Shown: piece after piece, positions 55,467 through 63,312 of the stretch
Layout of the letters: every line of letters starts with the position of its first letter
How positions within the stretch are numbered: the stretch's first letter is position 1
Assembly: GCA_016718605.1 (NCBI GenBank)
Contig: JADKCY010000002.1
Coordinates: 620,001-684,000 of the forward strand
Origin: Lysobacterales bacterium
Lineage (GTDB): Bacteria; Pseudomonadota; Gammaproteobacteria; Xanthomonadales; Xanthomonadaceae
Length of the DNA stretch: 64,000 nucleotides
Reading direction: 5' to 3'
Made by a program: the position numbers and the translations under genes
The notes under the pieces: generated by a model
Databases searched by the model: none
Seen by the model: only the letters and a program-made list of their open reading frames with translations
What the model was told of the DNA's origin: nothing

Positions 55467-56117
55467 TCATACGGTCTTCTTGGAAAAGTACCAATCGGTG
55501 TAGTCATAGCCTTCACCGGCTCGCGCTTCCGCGGCCGTGACCGTTTGAGGCGGCGGCACGATCACCGCGTCGCCAGGTTGCCAACCCTCGGGCGTCGCCA
55601 CTGTATGTTTGTCGGAGGTTTGCATGGCCGTCAGCAGTCGGACGAACTCCGGGATGGAACGACCGTTGCTCATCGGGTAGTACACCATCGCCCGCAGCAC
55701 GCCCTTGCCGTCAATGAAGAACGCCGAGCGGACTGCGGATGTATCACTGGCACCCGGTTGAATCATCCCGTAGGCATGCGCCACCTTCATCGACAGGTCT
55801 TCGATGATCGGAAACGGAACGTCGACCCCAAAGTTCTGCTGGATACTGCGCACCCAGGCAATGTGCGAATACGTACTGTCGATCGACAAGCCCAACAGCT
55901 CGCAATTTGCCCGCTGAAACTGCGGCCACGCCTGCGAAAACCCGATGAACTCGGTCGTACAGACCGGCGTGAAATCCGCCGGGTGCGAGAAAAGGATCAG
56001 CCACTTCCCTGCATAGTCCGACAGCTTCCTCATGCCATGCGTGGTTTTTGCTTCGAAATCTGGCGCAGGCTCGTTGAGTTGCGGCAGGCGCGTTGCCATT
56101 GCCAAGGTGTTTTCCAT
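55467..56117 (-). CDS. 1-Cys peroxiredoxin (Prx6 type)
   Basis: 216 residues. Peroxidatic Cys in HPADFTPVCTTEF, with the long Prx6-type C-terminal domain (FPIIEDLSMKVAHAYGMIQPG, RAMVYYPMSNGRSIPEFVRLL). Reduces peroxides and possibly lipid hydroperoxides; no second conserved resolving Cys is seen. The start at 56117 has GGAG seven bases ahead; the open frame extends far upstream but without homology. Co-directional with the ferritin-like gene. Confidence 0.94.
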   Translation of the reverse strand: MENTLAMATRLPQLNEPAPDFEAKTTHGMRKLSDYAGKWLILFSHPADFTPVCTTEFIGFSQAWPQFQRANCELLGLSIDSTYSHIAWVRSIQQNFGVDVPFPIIEDLSMKVAHAYGMIQPGASDTSAVRSAFFIDGKGVLRAMVYYPMSNGRSIPEFVRLLTAMQTSDKHTVATPEGWQPGDAVIVPPPQTVTAAEARAGEGYDYTDWYFSKKTV

Positions 56118-56560
56118 GGTCATCTCCGGGTTGGTCATGAAGCAGGAAGGACTGCAAAGCGATCCCCGCATATCGAACGCTGGCAGTATCGAGTCCGGCA
56201 GAACGGTCGTCTCTGCGCTTGCGCACATAGCGACCTGTGAATGCCAACTGGCACCCGGAGGGCGTGCGTTGCTGCCTCGGACGCGCCCAATCCCATTCGA
56301 CGAGGCCCGGAAGTCCGCGTGCAAGATGCGGCCAACCAGACTCTGACGCTGCAGACCGAGCCAGAGCACGCGCGGCAGGCAGAAAGCCAGCGCGCACGCG
56401 TACGCTGCGCCACACCATTGCCGTGAATTTTGCGCACGGCGCGACGCCTTCCAGACGCCACCACGGGGCCACGCTGCCGCCGAACGGTCAGCGTTAAGCC
56501 CGTATTGGCCGCCCTGCCCGCCTATACTCGCCCCAACACATCCAGCAACGGAGGGGTTGT

Positions 56561-58231
56561 ATGGAACGGGTTTTCTGTGGGTTTCGGGTGGGCATGGTCT
56601 TGGGTCTGCCCGTGTTCTTCGCATCCATCCTGCCCGCCGACGCGGCGGTCGACGTGCAATGCGGCGAGCTTGCACCGGTCAGTGGCGGACACTGCGCGGT
56701 CACGCCGGGAACCGACGGCACGTTGTTGCTGCAGGGCGATGTGCTGGCGCCGTTTCTGATCTATCGCGGCGGTGCGGTGTTGATTGATGCTGCCGGTGAA
56801 ATCAGTTGCGTCGGCTGTGGTTGCAGCGCGCCCGACGCGACCGTGGTGCGTTGCCCGGAGACGGTCATTTCGCCGGGTCTGATCAATGGCTATGACCACA
56901 TCACCTTCAACCAGAATCTGCCCGCGCAAGACACCGGCGAGCGCTACGAGCAGCGGCATGACTATCGCGCCGGCCTGCGCGGGCACACGCAGATCATCAC
57001 GGTTGGGTCCGCAAGTCCCAATCAGATTCGCTGGAACGAACTACGCCATCTGATGGCTGGCACCACGTCCGCATCCAGCAGTGGCGGTCAGGCGGGGTTG
57101 ATCCGCAATCTGGACAACAACGCCAATCAAGGGTTGGGTTTGACGGCGCATCGTCGGCAGACCTTCCCACTGGGTGACAACGCTGGGCTGCAACTCAGCG
57201 CCGGCTGTGGCTACCCGGATATCGACACCTCAACCGATATCGCAGCGTTTTCCGCCTATTTGCCGATCATCGCCGAGGGCATTGATGCCGTAGCCCGTAA
57301 CGAGTTTCTCTGCGCCAGTGATCAAGGCGGCGCCGGCAGCCAGAACCTGATCCAGTCCCACACCGCCATTGGCAAAGGTTTGGGCTTGAAGCGCGACGAC
57401 TTCGCGCTGATGGCCGCGCAAGGCACCGGGTTGATCTGGAGCCCACGCTCCAACCTTCGGCTGTACGGCGACACGGCGCGGATTGGCAATGCCGAGGGCG
57501 TGGAGCTGGCCTTGGGGACGGACTGGATCGTCAGTGGCTCGATGAACATGCTGCGCGAATTGCGCTGCGCGGATGACTTCAATCGCGACTACCTGGACGA
57601 GCGACTCAGCCAGCGACAACTGTGGGCGATGGCGACCAGCAATGCTGCCAATCTGACCGCCACTGGCTCGCGTATCGGCAGACTCTCGCAGGGCTATGTC
57701 GCCGATATCGCGATCTTTGACGCCTCGGTGCGCAGCGATTACGCGGCGATTCTGCAGGCCGATCCGGAGGATGTGGTGCTGGTCATGCGCGCAGGCGAGG
57801 TGTTGTTTGGCGAGGCCACCACGGTGGACGCGATCAACGGCGGGGGCGTCTGCGAGAGCGTGACCGTCTGCGGCGGCGCACGGGCGCTGTGTCTGCAGTC
57901 GGAAATCGGCATGCCTTTGGCCGATCTGCAGGCGGCGCAGTCCCCCGGTGTCTATCAGCTGTTCTACTGCGCCGAGCCGGATGATGAGCCGAGCTGCGTT
58001 CCCTCCCGCGCGTCCTCGGTCAATGGCTCCACGATCTATACTGGCATACCAACGACGAACGACAGTGATGGCGACGGCATCGCGAATGGCGTGGACAACT
58101 GTCCAACCGTGTTCAACCCGATTCGCCCGCTCGACAACGGCGTGCAACCCGATGCCAACACCAATGGCATCGGCGACGACTGTGAACCCTGGGCCACGCC
58201 TTTGCTGTTCAAGGATGGCTTCGAGTCCTGA
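56561..58231 (+). CDS. Secreted amidohydrolase-like protein with C-terminal TSP3-type repeats
   Basis: 556 residues. Signal peptide (VLGLPVFFASILPADAA). The body follows the imidazolonepropionase/amidohydrolase pattern: ISPGLINGYDHITF, SHTAIGKGLGL (metal His), VELALGTDWIVSG (catalytic Asp), ATSNAANL and GYVADIAIFD. The usual first HxH is altered: only the second His is kept. The C-terminus has calcium-type repeats (DSDGDGIANGVDNCPTVFNP) as in thrombospondin type 3, then LLFKDGFES. GGAGGGG precedes the ATG. The enzyme may be inactive or use an altered metal site; substrate unknown. Confidence 0.85.
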   Translation: MERVFCGFRVGMVLGLPVFFASILPADAAVDVQCGELAPVSGGHCAVTPGTDGTLLLQGDVLAPFLIYRGGAVLIDAAGEISCVGCGCSAPDATVVRCPETVISPGLINGYDHITFNQNLPAQDTGERYEQRHDYRAGLRGHTQIITVGSASPNQIRWNELRHLMAGTTSASSSGGQAGLIRNLDNNANQGLGLTAHRRQTFPLGDNAGLQLSAGCGYPDIDTSTDIAAFSAYLPIIAEGIDAVARNEFLCASDQGGAGSQNLIQSHTAIGKGLGLKRDDFALMAAQGTGLIWSPRSNLRLYGDTARIGNAEGVELALGTDWIVSGSMNMLRELRCADDFNRDYLDERLSQRQLWAMATSNAANLTATGSRIGRLSQGYVADIAIFDASVRSDYAAILQADPEDVVLVMRAGEVLFGEATTVDAINGGGVCESVTVCGGARALCLQSEIGMPLADLQAAQSPGVYQLFYCAEPDDEPSCVPSRASSVNGSTIYTGIPTTNDSDGDGIANGVDNCPTVFNPIRPLDNGVQPDANTNGIGDDCEPWATPLLFKDGFES

Positions 58232-58261
58232 TGCACTACCCCACTGCATGGCACTGACCGC

Positions 58262-58480
58262 ATGGGCCCGGGCTTCTATCTGATGTTCGCCACCGCGATC
58301 CTGATCCATCGGATCGCGGAGGCCGATGGCAAGACCGGTTGGGTGTGGTTTGGGGTAAACCTGTGCGTGAGCCTGTTGCTCGGCAAGTTTTTCGGCCTGA
58401 CGGTGATCATGGGACTGATCGGCTTTGTGCTCACCTTCGGCTTGATGTTCCTGCACAACCTGGTGCGCTCGTCGCAGTAA
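58262..58480 (+). CDS. Small two-helix membrane protein
   Basis: 72 residues with two hydrophobic segments (~4-18 and 29-62, LTVIMGLIGFVLTFGLMFL). No strong ribosome binding site. Located between the amidohydrolase and fliL. Unrecognised family; codon pattern and hydrophobicity support coding. Confidence 0.5.
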   Translation: MGPGFYLMFATAILIHRIAEADGKTGWVWFGVNLCVSLLLGKFFGLTVIMGLIGFVLTFGLMFLHNLVRSSQ

Positions 58481-58686
58481 GTCGGCGCGGGTGGCCGCCA
58501 CCGCGCGGTGAGCGCCGCACTGTCAATTTTCCTGTCGCCAAAAAAATGACACCGCATTCGGTTCCTCTGCCGGGCAGAACACGCTACGCATCTCTCTGTT
58601 TTTATTGACCTAACAGGCGCCTTTCCCATCTTGCTCCCGCTCGGCACGCCCTTTGCATTTGTGCAAACAATTCCAAGGAGCACGTC

Positions 58687-59229
58687 ATGGCCGCCAAACC
58701 CGCACCCGCCGCTGCTGCGGCAGCACCCGCCGAAGCCAAGAAAGGCAAGCCGATCGTCCTGATCCTGATCGTGTTGATCGTCGGTTTGGCCGCTGGCGGT
58801 GGCGGTGCGTACTTCATGGTGGGCGGCAAGGCAAAGACCGCGGACGCGGAACACAGCGACTCACATGACGAGGACGCCGACGACGACGATCACGGCGATA
58901 CGCCCAGCAAGCCCGCGCAGTATCTGGCGCTGGAACCGGCCTTTGTGGTCAATCTGGCCGACGAAGGCGGCACGCGGTATCTGCAGGCCGAAGTGCAAGT
59001 GATGACGCGCAAGCCCGCCGTGCTGGAAAACGTCAAAACCCACACACCCGCCATCCGCAACGCGCTGTTGATGCTGTTTGCGCAGAAGACCCAGGCCGAC
59101 CTGCGCAACAAGGAAGGTCGCGAACAACTGCAAGTGGCTGCGCTCGAAGAAGTCAATCGCGTGCTGAAGGAAGAAACCGGCAAAGGCGGTGTGGAAGCCA
59201 TCTTCTTCATGAGCTTTGTCACCCAGTGA
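58687..59229 (+). CDS. fliL: Flagellar basal body-associated protein FliL
   Basis: 180 residues. An Ala/Pro-rich N-terminus, one membrane helix (~22-42, IVLILIVLIVGLAAGGG), an acidic linker (HDEDADDDDHGD), and the periplasmic FliL domain (YLALEPAFVVNLADEGGTRYLQAEVQV). It stabilises the stator around the motor. The stop overlaps the fliM start. Confidence 0.93.
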   Translation: MAAKPAPAAAAAAPAEAKKGKPIVLILIVLIVGLAAGGGGAYFMVGGKAKTADAEHSDSHDEDADDDDHGDTPSKPAQYLALEPAFVVNLADEGGTRYLQAEVQVMTRKPAVLENVKTHTPAIRNALLMLFAQKTQADLRNKEGREQLQVAALEEVNRVLKEETGKGGVEAIFFMSFVTQ

Positions 59230-60197
59230 GCGACATTCTCAGCCAAGACGAGATTGATGCCCTGCTGCATGGCGTCGACTCCGGTGCCGTCAGCACCGAA
59301 GCACCCGCCGCACCCGGCGAAGCGCGCTCGTACGACTTTGCCACGCAGGATCGCATCGTGCGTGGCCGCATGCCGACGTTGGAGATGATCAACGAGCGCT
59401 TTGCCCGTTTGATCCGGATTGGCATCTTCAACTTGCTGCGACGCTCGCCGGAAATCTCGGTGCGCGGTATCGAGATGGTCAAGTTCGCCGAATACACCCA
59501 TACCTTGTTCGTACCCACCAACATCAATCTCATCAAGGTCAAGCCGCTGCGCGGCACCGCGATGATCATTTTCGAGCCCAAGCTGGTGTTTGGCGTGGTG
59601 GACAGTTTTTTCGGTGGCGGTGGACGCTTCCAGGCCAAAATCGAAGGCCGTGAGTTCACCGCCACCGAAATGCGCGTTATCCACCTGCTGTTGCAGCAGG
59701 TCTTCGCCGATCTGGTCGAAGCCTGGTCGCCGGTATTGGCGCTGGAATTCGAATACGTCAGCTCCGAGGTCAATCCGCACTTCGCCAACATCCTTACCCC
59801 GCGCGAATACATCGTCGTTTCACGCTTTTCCGTCGAGCTCGAAGGCGTGATGGCCGACATCCACATCAGCTTCCCCTACGGCATGCTGGAGCCACTGCGT
59901 GAACAACTCGACGCCGGTCTGCAAAGTGATCGCGCCGAACGCGACGACCGCTGGGTCACCGAAATGCGCAACCAGATCCACGACACCGAAGTCGAGATCA
60001 GCAGCGTGCTGGCGCGCAAGACCTTGACCCTGCGCGAATTGCTGAACCTGAAACCGGGCGATGTATTGCCGATTGATGTCCCCAAGCAGGTCGACCTGCT
60101 GATCGAAAACGTGCCGGTGTTCCGTGGCGAATTCGGTGCCGTCAACGGTCGCCGTGGCATCAAAGTGCAATCCGTACGTCGCCCTTCCCCCAATTGA
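59226..60197 (+). CDS. fliM: Flagellar motor switch protein FliM
   Basis: 323 residues. N-terminal CheY-P-binding motif ILSQDEIDALL at 4-14, then the CheC-like middle domain with the GGxG-type loop FFGGGGRF and a C-terminal SpoA (FliN-like) domain. The start is GTG overlapping the fliL stop (GTGA). Confidence 0.96.
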   Translation: MSDILSQDEIDALLHGVDSGAVSTEAPAAPGEARSYDFATQDRIVRGRMPTLEMINERFARLIRIGIFNLLRRSPEISVRGIEMVKFAEYTHTLFVPTNINLIKVKPLRGTAMIIFEPKLVFGVVDSFFGGGGRFQAKIEGREFTATEMRVIHLLLQQVFADLVEAWSPVLALEFEYVSSEVNPHFANILTPREYIVVSRFSVELEGVMADIHISFPYGMLEPLREQLDAGLQSDRAERDDRWVTEMRNQIHDTEVEISSVLARKTLTLRELLNLKPGDVLPIDVPKQVDLLIENVPVFRGEFGAVNGRRGIKVQSVRRPSPN

Positions 60198-60216
60198 ACT
60201 CGCAACCGAGGTCGCC

Positions 60217-60561
60217 ATGAGCAGTACCGACCCCTTCAATGCCGCCAGTGCCAGCGCCGCTGAATTTGGCAACCTTTCGGCCGATCCCGGCGCGGCGGGC
60301 GAACTCAACCTCGAAGTTCTGCTGGATGTGCCCGTCACCATCGCCTTGGAAGTCGGGCGGGCCCGCGTGCCGATCCGCAACCTGCTGCAACTCAATCCCG
60401 GCTCGGTCATCGAACTCGAACGCGGCGCCGCCGAACCGCTGGATGTCTACGTCAACGGCACCCTCATCGCACACGGTGAGGTCGTGGTTGTGAATGACCG
60501 CTTTGGCGTGCGCCTGACCGACGTCATCAGCCCCGCCGAACGCCTGCGCCGCCTGCGATGA
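60217..60561 (+). CDS. fliN: Flagellar motor switch protein FliN
   Basis: 114 residues. A short variable N-terminus and the SpoA/FliN domain: LDVPVTIALEVGRARVPI, NLLQLNPGSVIELERGAAEPLDVYVNG, GEVVVVNDRFGVRL. Forms the C-ring with FliM. ATG at 60217 is chosen by family length; stop overlaps fliO. Confidence 0.95.
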   Translation: MSSTDPFNAASASAAEFGNLSADPGAAGELNLEVLLDVPVTIALEVGRARVPIRNLLQLNPGSVIELERGAAEPLDVYVNGTLIAHGEVVVVNDRFGVRLTDVISPAERLRRLR

Positions 60562-60923
60562 GCACACCCGCTGCCAGTGTCGCGGAGATCGGCAGCGCCA
60601 GCAGCGTCGGCGGACTGCTGCTCAGCCTGCTGCTGGTACTGGGCCTGATCTTCCTGCTGGCCTGGCTGCTGCGTCGCATGCCGCGCATGAACCTCGCCGC
60701 CCAAGGCCCACTGCGCATTCGCCACAGCCTCTCACTCGGCATGAAGGAACGTCTGCTGCTGGTCGAAGCCCACGGCGAAACCCTGCTACTCGGCGTCACC
60801 GCGCAAAACATCACCTGCCTGCACCGCTTCGACACCCCACTGCCGGAAAGCGAACCCGGCAAAACGCCCTTTGCAGAGATGTTGCGGCGTGGCCGAGATC
60901 AGGCTGCGAACACGCAGAGTTGA
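60558..60923 (+). CDS. fliO: Flagellar protein FliO
   Basis: 121 residues. One membrane helix (~18-40, LLLSLLLVLGLIFLLAWLL) and a cytoplasmic tail with MKERLLLVEAHGETLLLGVT, the FliO hallmark. Assists assembly of the FliPQR export gate. In intact genomes fliP, fliQ and fliR follow directly; here the next gene is on the opposite strand and unrelated. Confidence 0.9.
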   Translation: MSTPAASVAEIGSASSVGGLLLSLLLVLGLIFLLAWLLRRMPRMNLAAQGPLRIRHSLSLGMKERLLLVEAHGETLLLGVTAQNITCLHRFDTPLPESEPGKTPFAEMLRRGRDQAANTQS

Positions 60924-60941
60924 AAGCGGAACCTGTGGTGC

Positions 60942-61241
60942 TCAGGCGAAGCCAAGGTTAAACGATGCGGCGAGAACCCGGGCGAAGTAGAACAGCAATG
61001 GCAGCATCGCAGCCAGCAGCAGCCGATAGAGGAATCGTGGAGTCCAGTAGGGCGGGCAAGCAAGAATGGCTACCGCGAATGTTGCTAGCGCCCAGAGGGC
61101 GAGCCGCTTGTGCCAGACGTATCCGCCACAACCGAACAAGCCAAAGAATACGCCGCTGCCTATGGCCGCCAGGTAAGCGGACGACACGATCACGTTGAAT
61201 GATCTCATCACGGTGATTTGAGTAAATTCCAACAATGGCAT
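60942..61241 (-). CDS. Hypothetical membrane protein
   Basis: 99 residues or fewer, with three hydrophobic segments (IGSGVFFGLFG, LWALATFAVAILA, LYRLLLAAMLPLLFYFARVL). Ends 18 bases from the convergent fliO stop. The start could be ATG 61241 or GTG/ATG near 61208; no Shine-Dalgarno is seen. Unrecognised. It lies on the same strand as the integron cassettes and could be a further cassette, but I see no attC next to it. Confidence 0.5.
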   Translation of the reverse strand: MPLLEFTQITVMRSFNVIVSSAYLAAIGSGVFFGLFGCGGYVWHKRLALWALATFAVAILACPPYWTPRFLYRLLLAAMLPLLFYFARVLAASFNLGFA

Positions 61242-61509
61242 GCGTTGATGCCACAGGTTGGACCTGCGTGGGCCGTGACCGGTTTATTCAATGGGAACTG
61301 CGATTCCCGACGAACGAATGGGTCGCCCGCGCGCGTCTTTCATCCGAGTCCGTCGTTTCACACGACCAAATGACTATTCGTCGTCCCGCCAATCCTTCCC
61401 GCTGGCTGAAGTCGACGCGAAGCATCAACGCAAAGCGCGAAGCGCCATCCGATAAACACCGCAGACTCAGGCTGCGGATGGCAACGCTTTGCTTGACTGC
61501 AGGGAAGGT

Positions 61510-61597
61510 CCTTGTCGTTTGAGTTGAGGGGTGCCGCGCTGGATACCAAGGCGAGCCCAAGCCCGTCCCCGCCATCCGCTTCAACGAACTGTTATGC
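61510..61597 (-). other. attC-like recombination site
   Basis: Read on the minus strand it begins GCATAAC (61597-61591), in which the SDR gene's TAA stop is embedded. An L''-like stretch AGTTCGTTGAAGC follows, and CTCAACTCAAACG lies near its other end, giving the imperfect inverted pairing of 59-base elements. Overall length is about 88 bases. The expected GTTRRRY at the far end is degraded (GACAAGG). It marks the SDR gene as an integron cassette. Confidence 0.6.
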
Positions 61598-62401
61598 ATC
61601 TTCGGCACGTGGGCTTGCGGCTGAGCCTGCCAAAAGGCCACCGTCTATGCTTAACTCGGTGCCCGTTATGTATGTAGCTTCATCAGACGCCAGCAGCACC
61701 GCCAATGCCGCTACCTCTGCTGGCAGACCAAACCTGCGCAGCGGGGTATCTCTCACAAGCTCCGCCATTCTTGCCTCCCGATCTGGACCATGGCCCAGCA
61801 TTGGCTCCCACATTGGCGTGAGAATGGCCGCCGGATGTATGGAATTGCAGCGAATCTGAAGTCCCTGTTCCGCACAATAAAGTGCAACAGACTTTGAGTG
61901 ATTCCTGACTGCGGCCTTTGAAGACGCATAGGCCGCCGCACCAGATACCCCTACCAGCCCAGAGCGAGATGAGATATTGATTATTGAACCTGCCCTTCTC
62001 GGGCGCATTGCCTTGATTGCGTACTTGCATCCCAGGAACACGCCATCAAGATTTGTTGCATGAACTGACCGCCATGCCTCCAGGCTGGCATTTTCTGGAT
62101 CATGAACCAGATCCCCGCCCTCAAAGCCAGTGATGCCTGCGTTATTGACGACAACGTCTATGGCTCCATGCGCCGAAACAATGAAGTTCGTTACTGAAGA
62201 CCAGTCCTGCTCGTTGCGAACATCGAGGTGAACATACTGCGCCGAGCTGCCAAGCCTTTTGGCGGTGATGAACCCGAGCTCATCGTTAATGTCCGAAAGG
62301 TAAACATTAGCCCCCTCATTGAGAAAGGCATGAGCGATTTCCTCTCCTATCCCTCTTGCCGCCCCAGTAACCAGAGCGATCTTGCCTTCCAGCCTTTTCA
62401 T
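61592..62401 (-). CDS. Short-chain dehydrogenase in an integron cassette
   Basis: 269-residue classical SDR (TGAARGIG, NNAG, YASSK, ending IDGGLLAG). The gene starts one base after a GTTAGGC core site (minus strand 62409-62403) and has no Shine-Dalgarno; its TAA stop lies within the GCATAAC of an attC-like site. Both are hallmarks of an integron cassette. Base composition is less GC-rich than the housekeeping genes. Substrate unknown. Confidence 0.9.
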   Translation of the reverse strand: MKRLEGKIALVTGAARGIGEEIAHAFLNEGANVYLSDINDELGFITAKRLGSSAQYVHLDVRNEQDWSSVTNFIVSAHGAIDVVVNNAGITGFEGGDLVHDPENASLEAWRSVHATNLDGVFLGCKYAIKAMRPRRAGSIINISSRSGLVGVSGAAAYASSKAAVRNHSKSVALYCAEQGLQIRCNSIHPAAILTPMWEPMLGHGPDREARMAELVRDTPLRRFGLPAEVAALAVLLASDEATYITGTELSIDGGLLAGSAASPRAEDA

Positions 62402-62402
62402 T

Positions 62403-62409
62403 GCCTAAC
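62403..62409 (-). other. Integron core site GTTAGGC
   Basis: GTTRRRY-type crossover core, minus strand, ending one base before the ATG of the SDR gene. This is the exact 5' boundary expected for an inserted cassette. Confidence 0.65.
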
Positions 62410-62438
62410 CTCTACTTGGTACGCACAATGTTTGACAT

Positions 62439-62483
62439 AACCGGAAATATCCAGGCAGCGAAGCTAGCCGGATATTTCCGGTT
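62439..62483. repeat. Perfect long inverted repeat between cassettes
   Basis: A 14-bp perfect inverted repeat (AACCGGAAATATCC / GGATATTTCCGGTT) around a 17-base spacer whose ends also pair (GGC-AG with CTGCC, each side with an extra base). No T-run follows, so an ordinary terminator is not obvious. It lies between the VOC and SDR cassettes, where an attC would be expected. Confidence 0.7.
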
Positions 62484-62547
62484 CACGACGGGATTGGACC
62501 GCATATAAGAAGTGAAAGTGAATGCATGCTAAGTGCCTGGAAATTAT

Positions 62548-62952
62548 TTAGCTACCAACTGGCCTGTTTTTCCATGATGCGTTTTGCAGGACGATGCGAT
62601 AGCCATCATGGTCTTGAAATGTTCGGCCATTTACTTCCCAGTAGGGATTAAACGAGTCGACAAACTCAAATCCCGCCTTCAGCATTCTATTGCAAACAGC
62701 TTCCCATTCGGTTTTAACTGGAATATAGAACACATTCACGTCTTCAGATGTTGGCATTGGTAAAACGGGATGCGTACGGCAATATGTAAATTCAAAATGA
62801 TAGTCTACTCCACTAGCACCAAGAATTACGCCATCAAATCCCGCATGATCTTCGAATTTTCCCATAATGGAAATGTTGAGCCCGATGCAGTACATATCAC
62901 AGCTTTTCTGTATGTTACTTACCGGACGAGCAATGCGAAGATGACTATGCAT
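62548..62952 (-). CDS. VOC/glyoxalase-like protein in an integron cassette
   Basis: 134-residue vicinal-oxygen-chelate fold protein: LRIARPVSNIQKSCDMY at the start, WEVNGRTFQDHDGYRIVLQN at the end, with candidate metal residues in the usual positions. AT-rich compared with the rest of the window. A GTTAGAC core site (minus strand 62983-62977) lies about 24 bases before the ATG, the cassette 5' boundary. Possible roles are glyoxalase or antibiotic sequestration; undetermined. Confidence 0.85.
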   Translation of the reverse strand: MHSHLRIARPVSNIQKSCDMYCIGLNISIMGKFEDHAGFDGVILGASGVDYHFEFTYCRTHPVLPMPTSEDVNVFYIPVKTEWEAVCNRMLKAGFEFVDSFNPYWEVNGRTFQDHDGYRIVLQNASWKNRPVGS

Positions 62953-62976
62953 GTTGATTGGTAATTATTGCGGGTG

Positions 62977-62983
62977 GTCTAAC
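62977..62983 (-). other. Integron core site GTTAGAC (attI/cassette junction)
   Basis: A GTTRRRY match on the minus strand ahead of the first cassette. Since the intI remnant lies on the other side in divergent orientation, this is the probable junction of attI with the first cassette. Confidence 0.5.
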
Positions 62984-63094
62984 AAATGAAAGAATCTTCC
63001 CCACCGAACACCTACGGCAGAGGCCGGCAGTTCGGCCAAGGGGTCGGGCGTAACGATAGGAAGGCGTTCTTCATCACGCATTCCGGAGGCGAGC

Positions 63095-63211
63095 ATGGCC
63101 ATTGTGTGCGTTGGGGTGGATCTTGCCAAGAATGTGTTTGCCATTCATGGCGTCGATGGGGTTCAACCCCGATTTCACGGACACTTACGAGAAGGCCGAT
63201 CGAGGCCATAA
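63095..63211 (+). pseudogene. IS110-family transposase N-terminal fragment
   Basis: A 38-codon frame with a good Shine-Dalgarno (GGAGGCGAGC before the ATG) reads VGVDLAKNVFAIHG, the DEDD-type N-terminus of IS110/IS1111 transposases. It loses similarity after about 30 residues and stops. Only a remnant of the element is left. Confidence 0.7.
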
Positions 63212-63220
63212 GGAGTGTTT

Positions 63221-63312
63221 ATGTCGAAGTGAAGGAAGTTCAGTGCGGAGTTCAAGCACGGCGCTGTTGAGCAGATCAAGCAGCCGGGCGTCAGTTGCGC
63301 TCAAGTGGCTCG
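63221..63312 (+). pseudogene. IS3-family OrfA fragment
   Basis: Reads MSK, an in-frame TGA, then FSAEFKHGAVEQIKQPG followed by VSCAQVAR, the N-terminal helix-turn-helix part of an IS3-type OrfA. It then fuses at about 63312 to the intI remnant. Clearly non-functional. Confidence 0.7.

Noticed and set aside
61288..61641. 117-codon minus-strand frame overlapping the SDR stop
   Set aside because: It overlaps the attC-like site and the SDR end; it has no start signal or recognisable domain.
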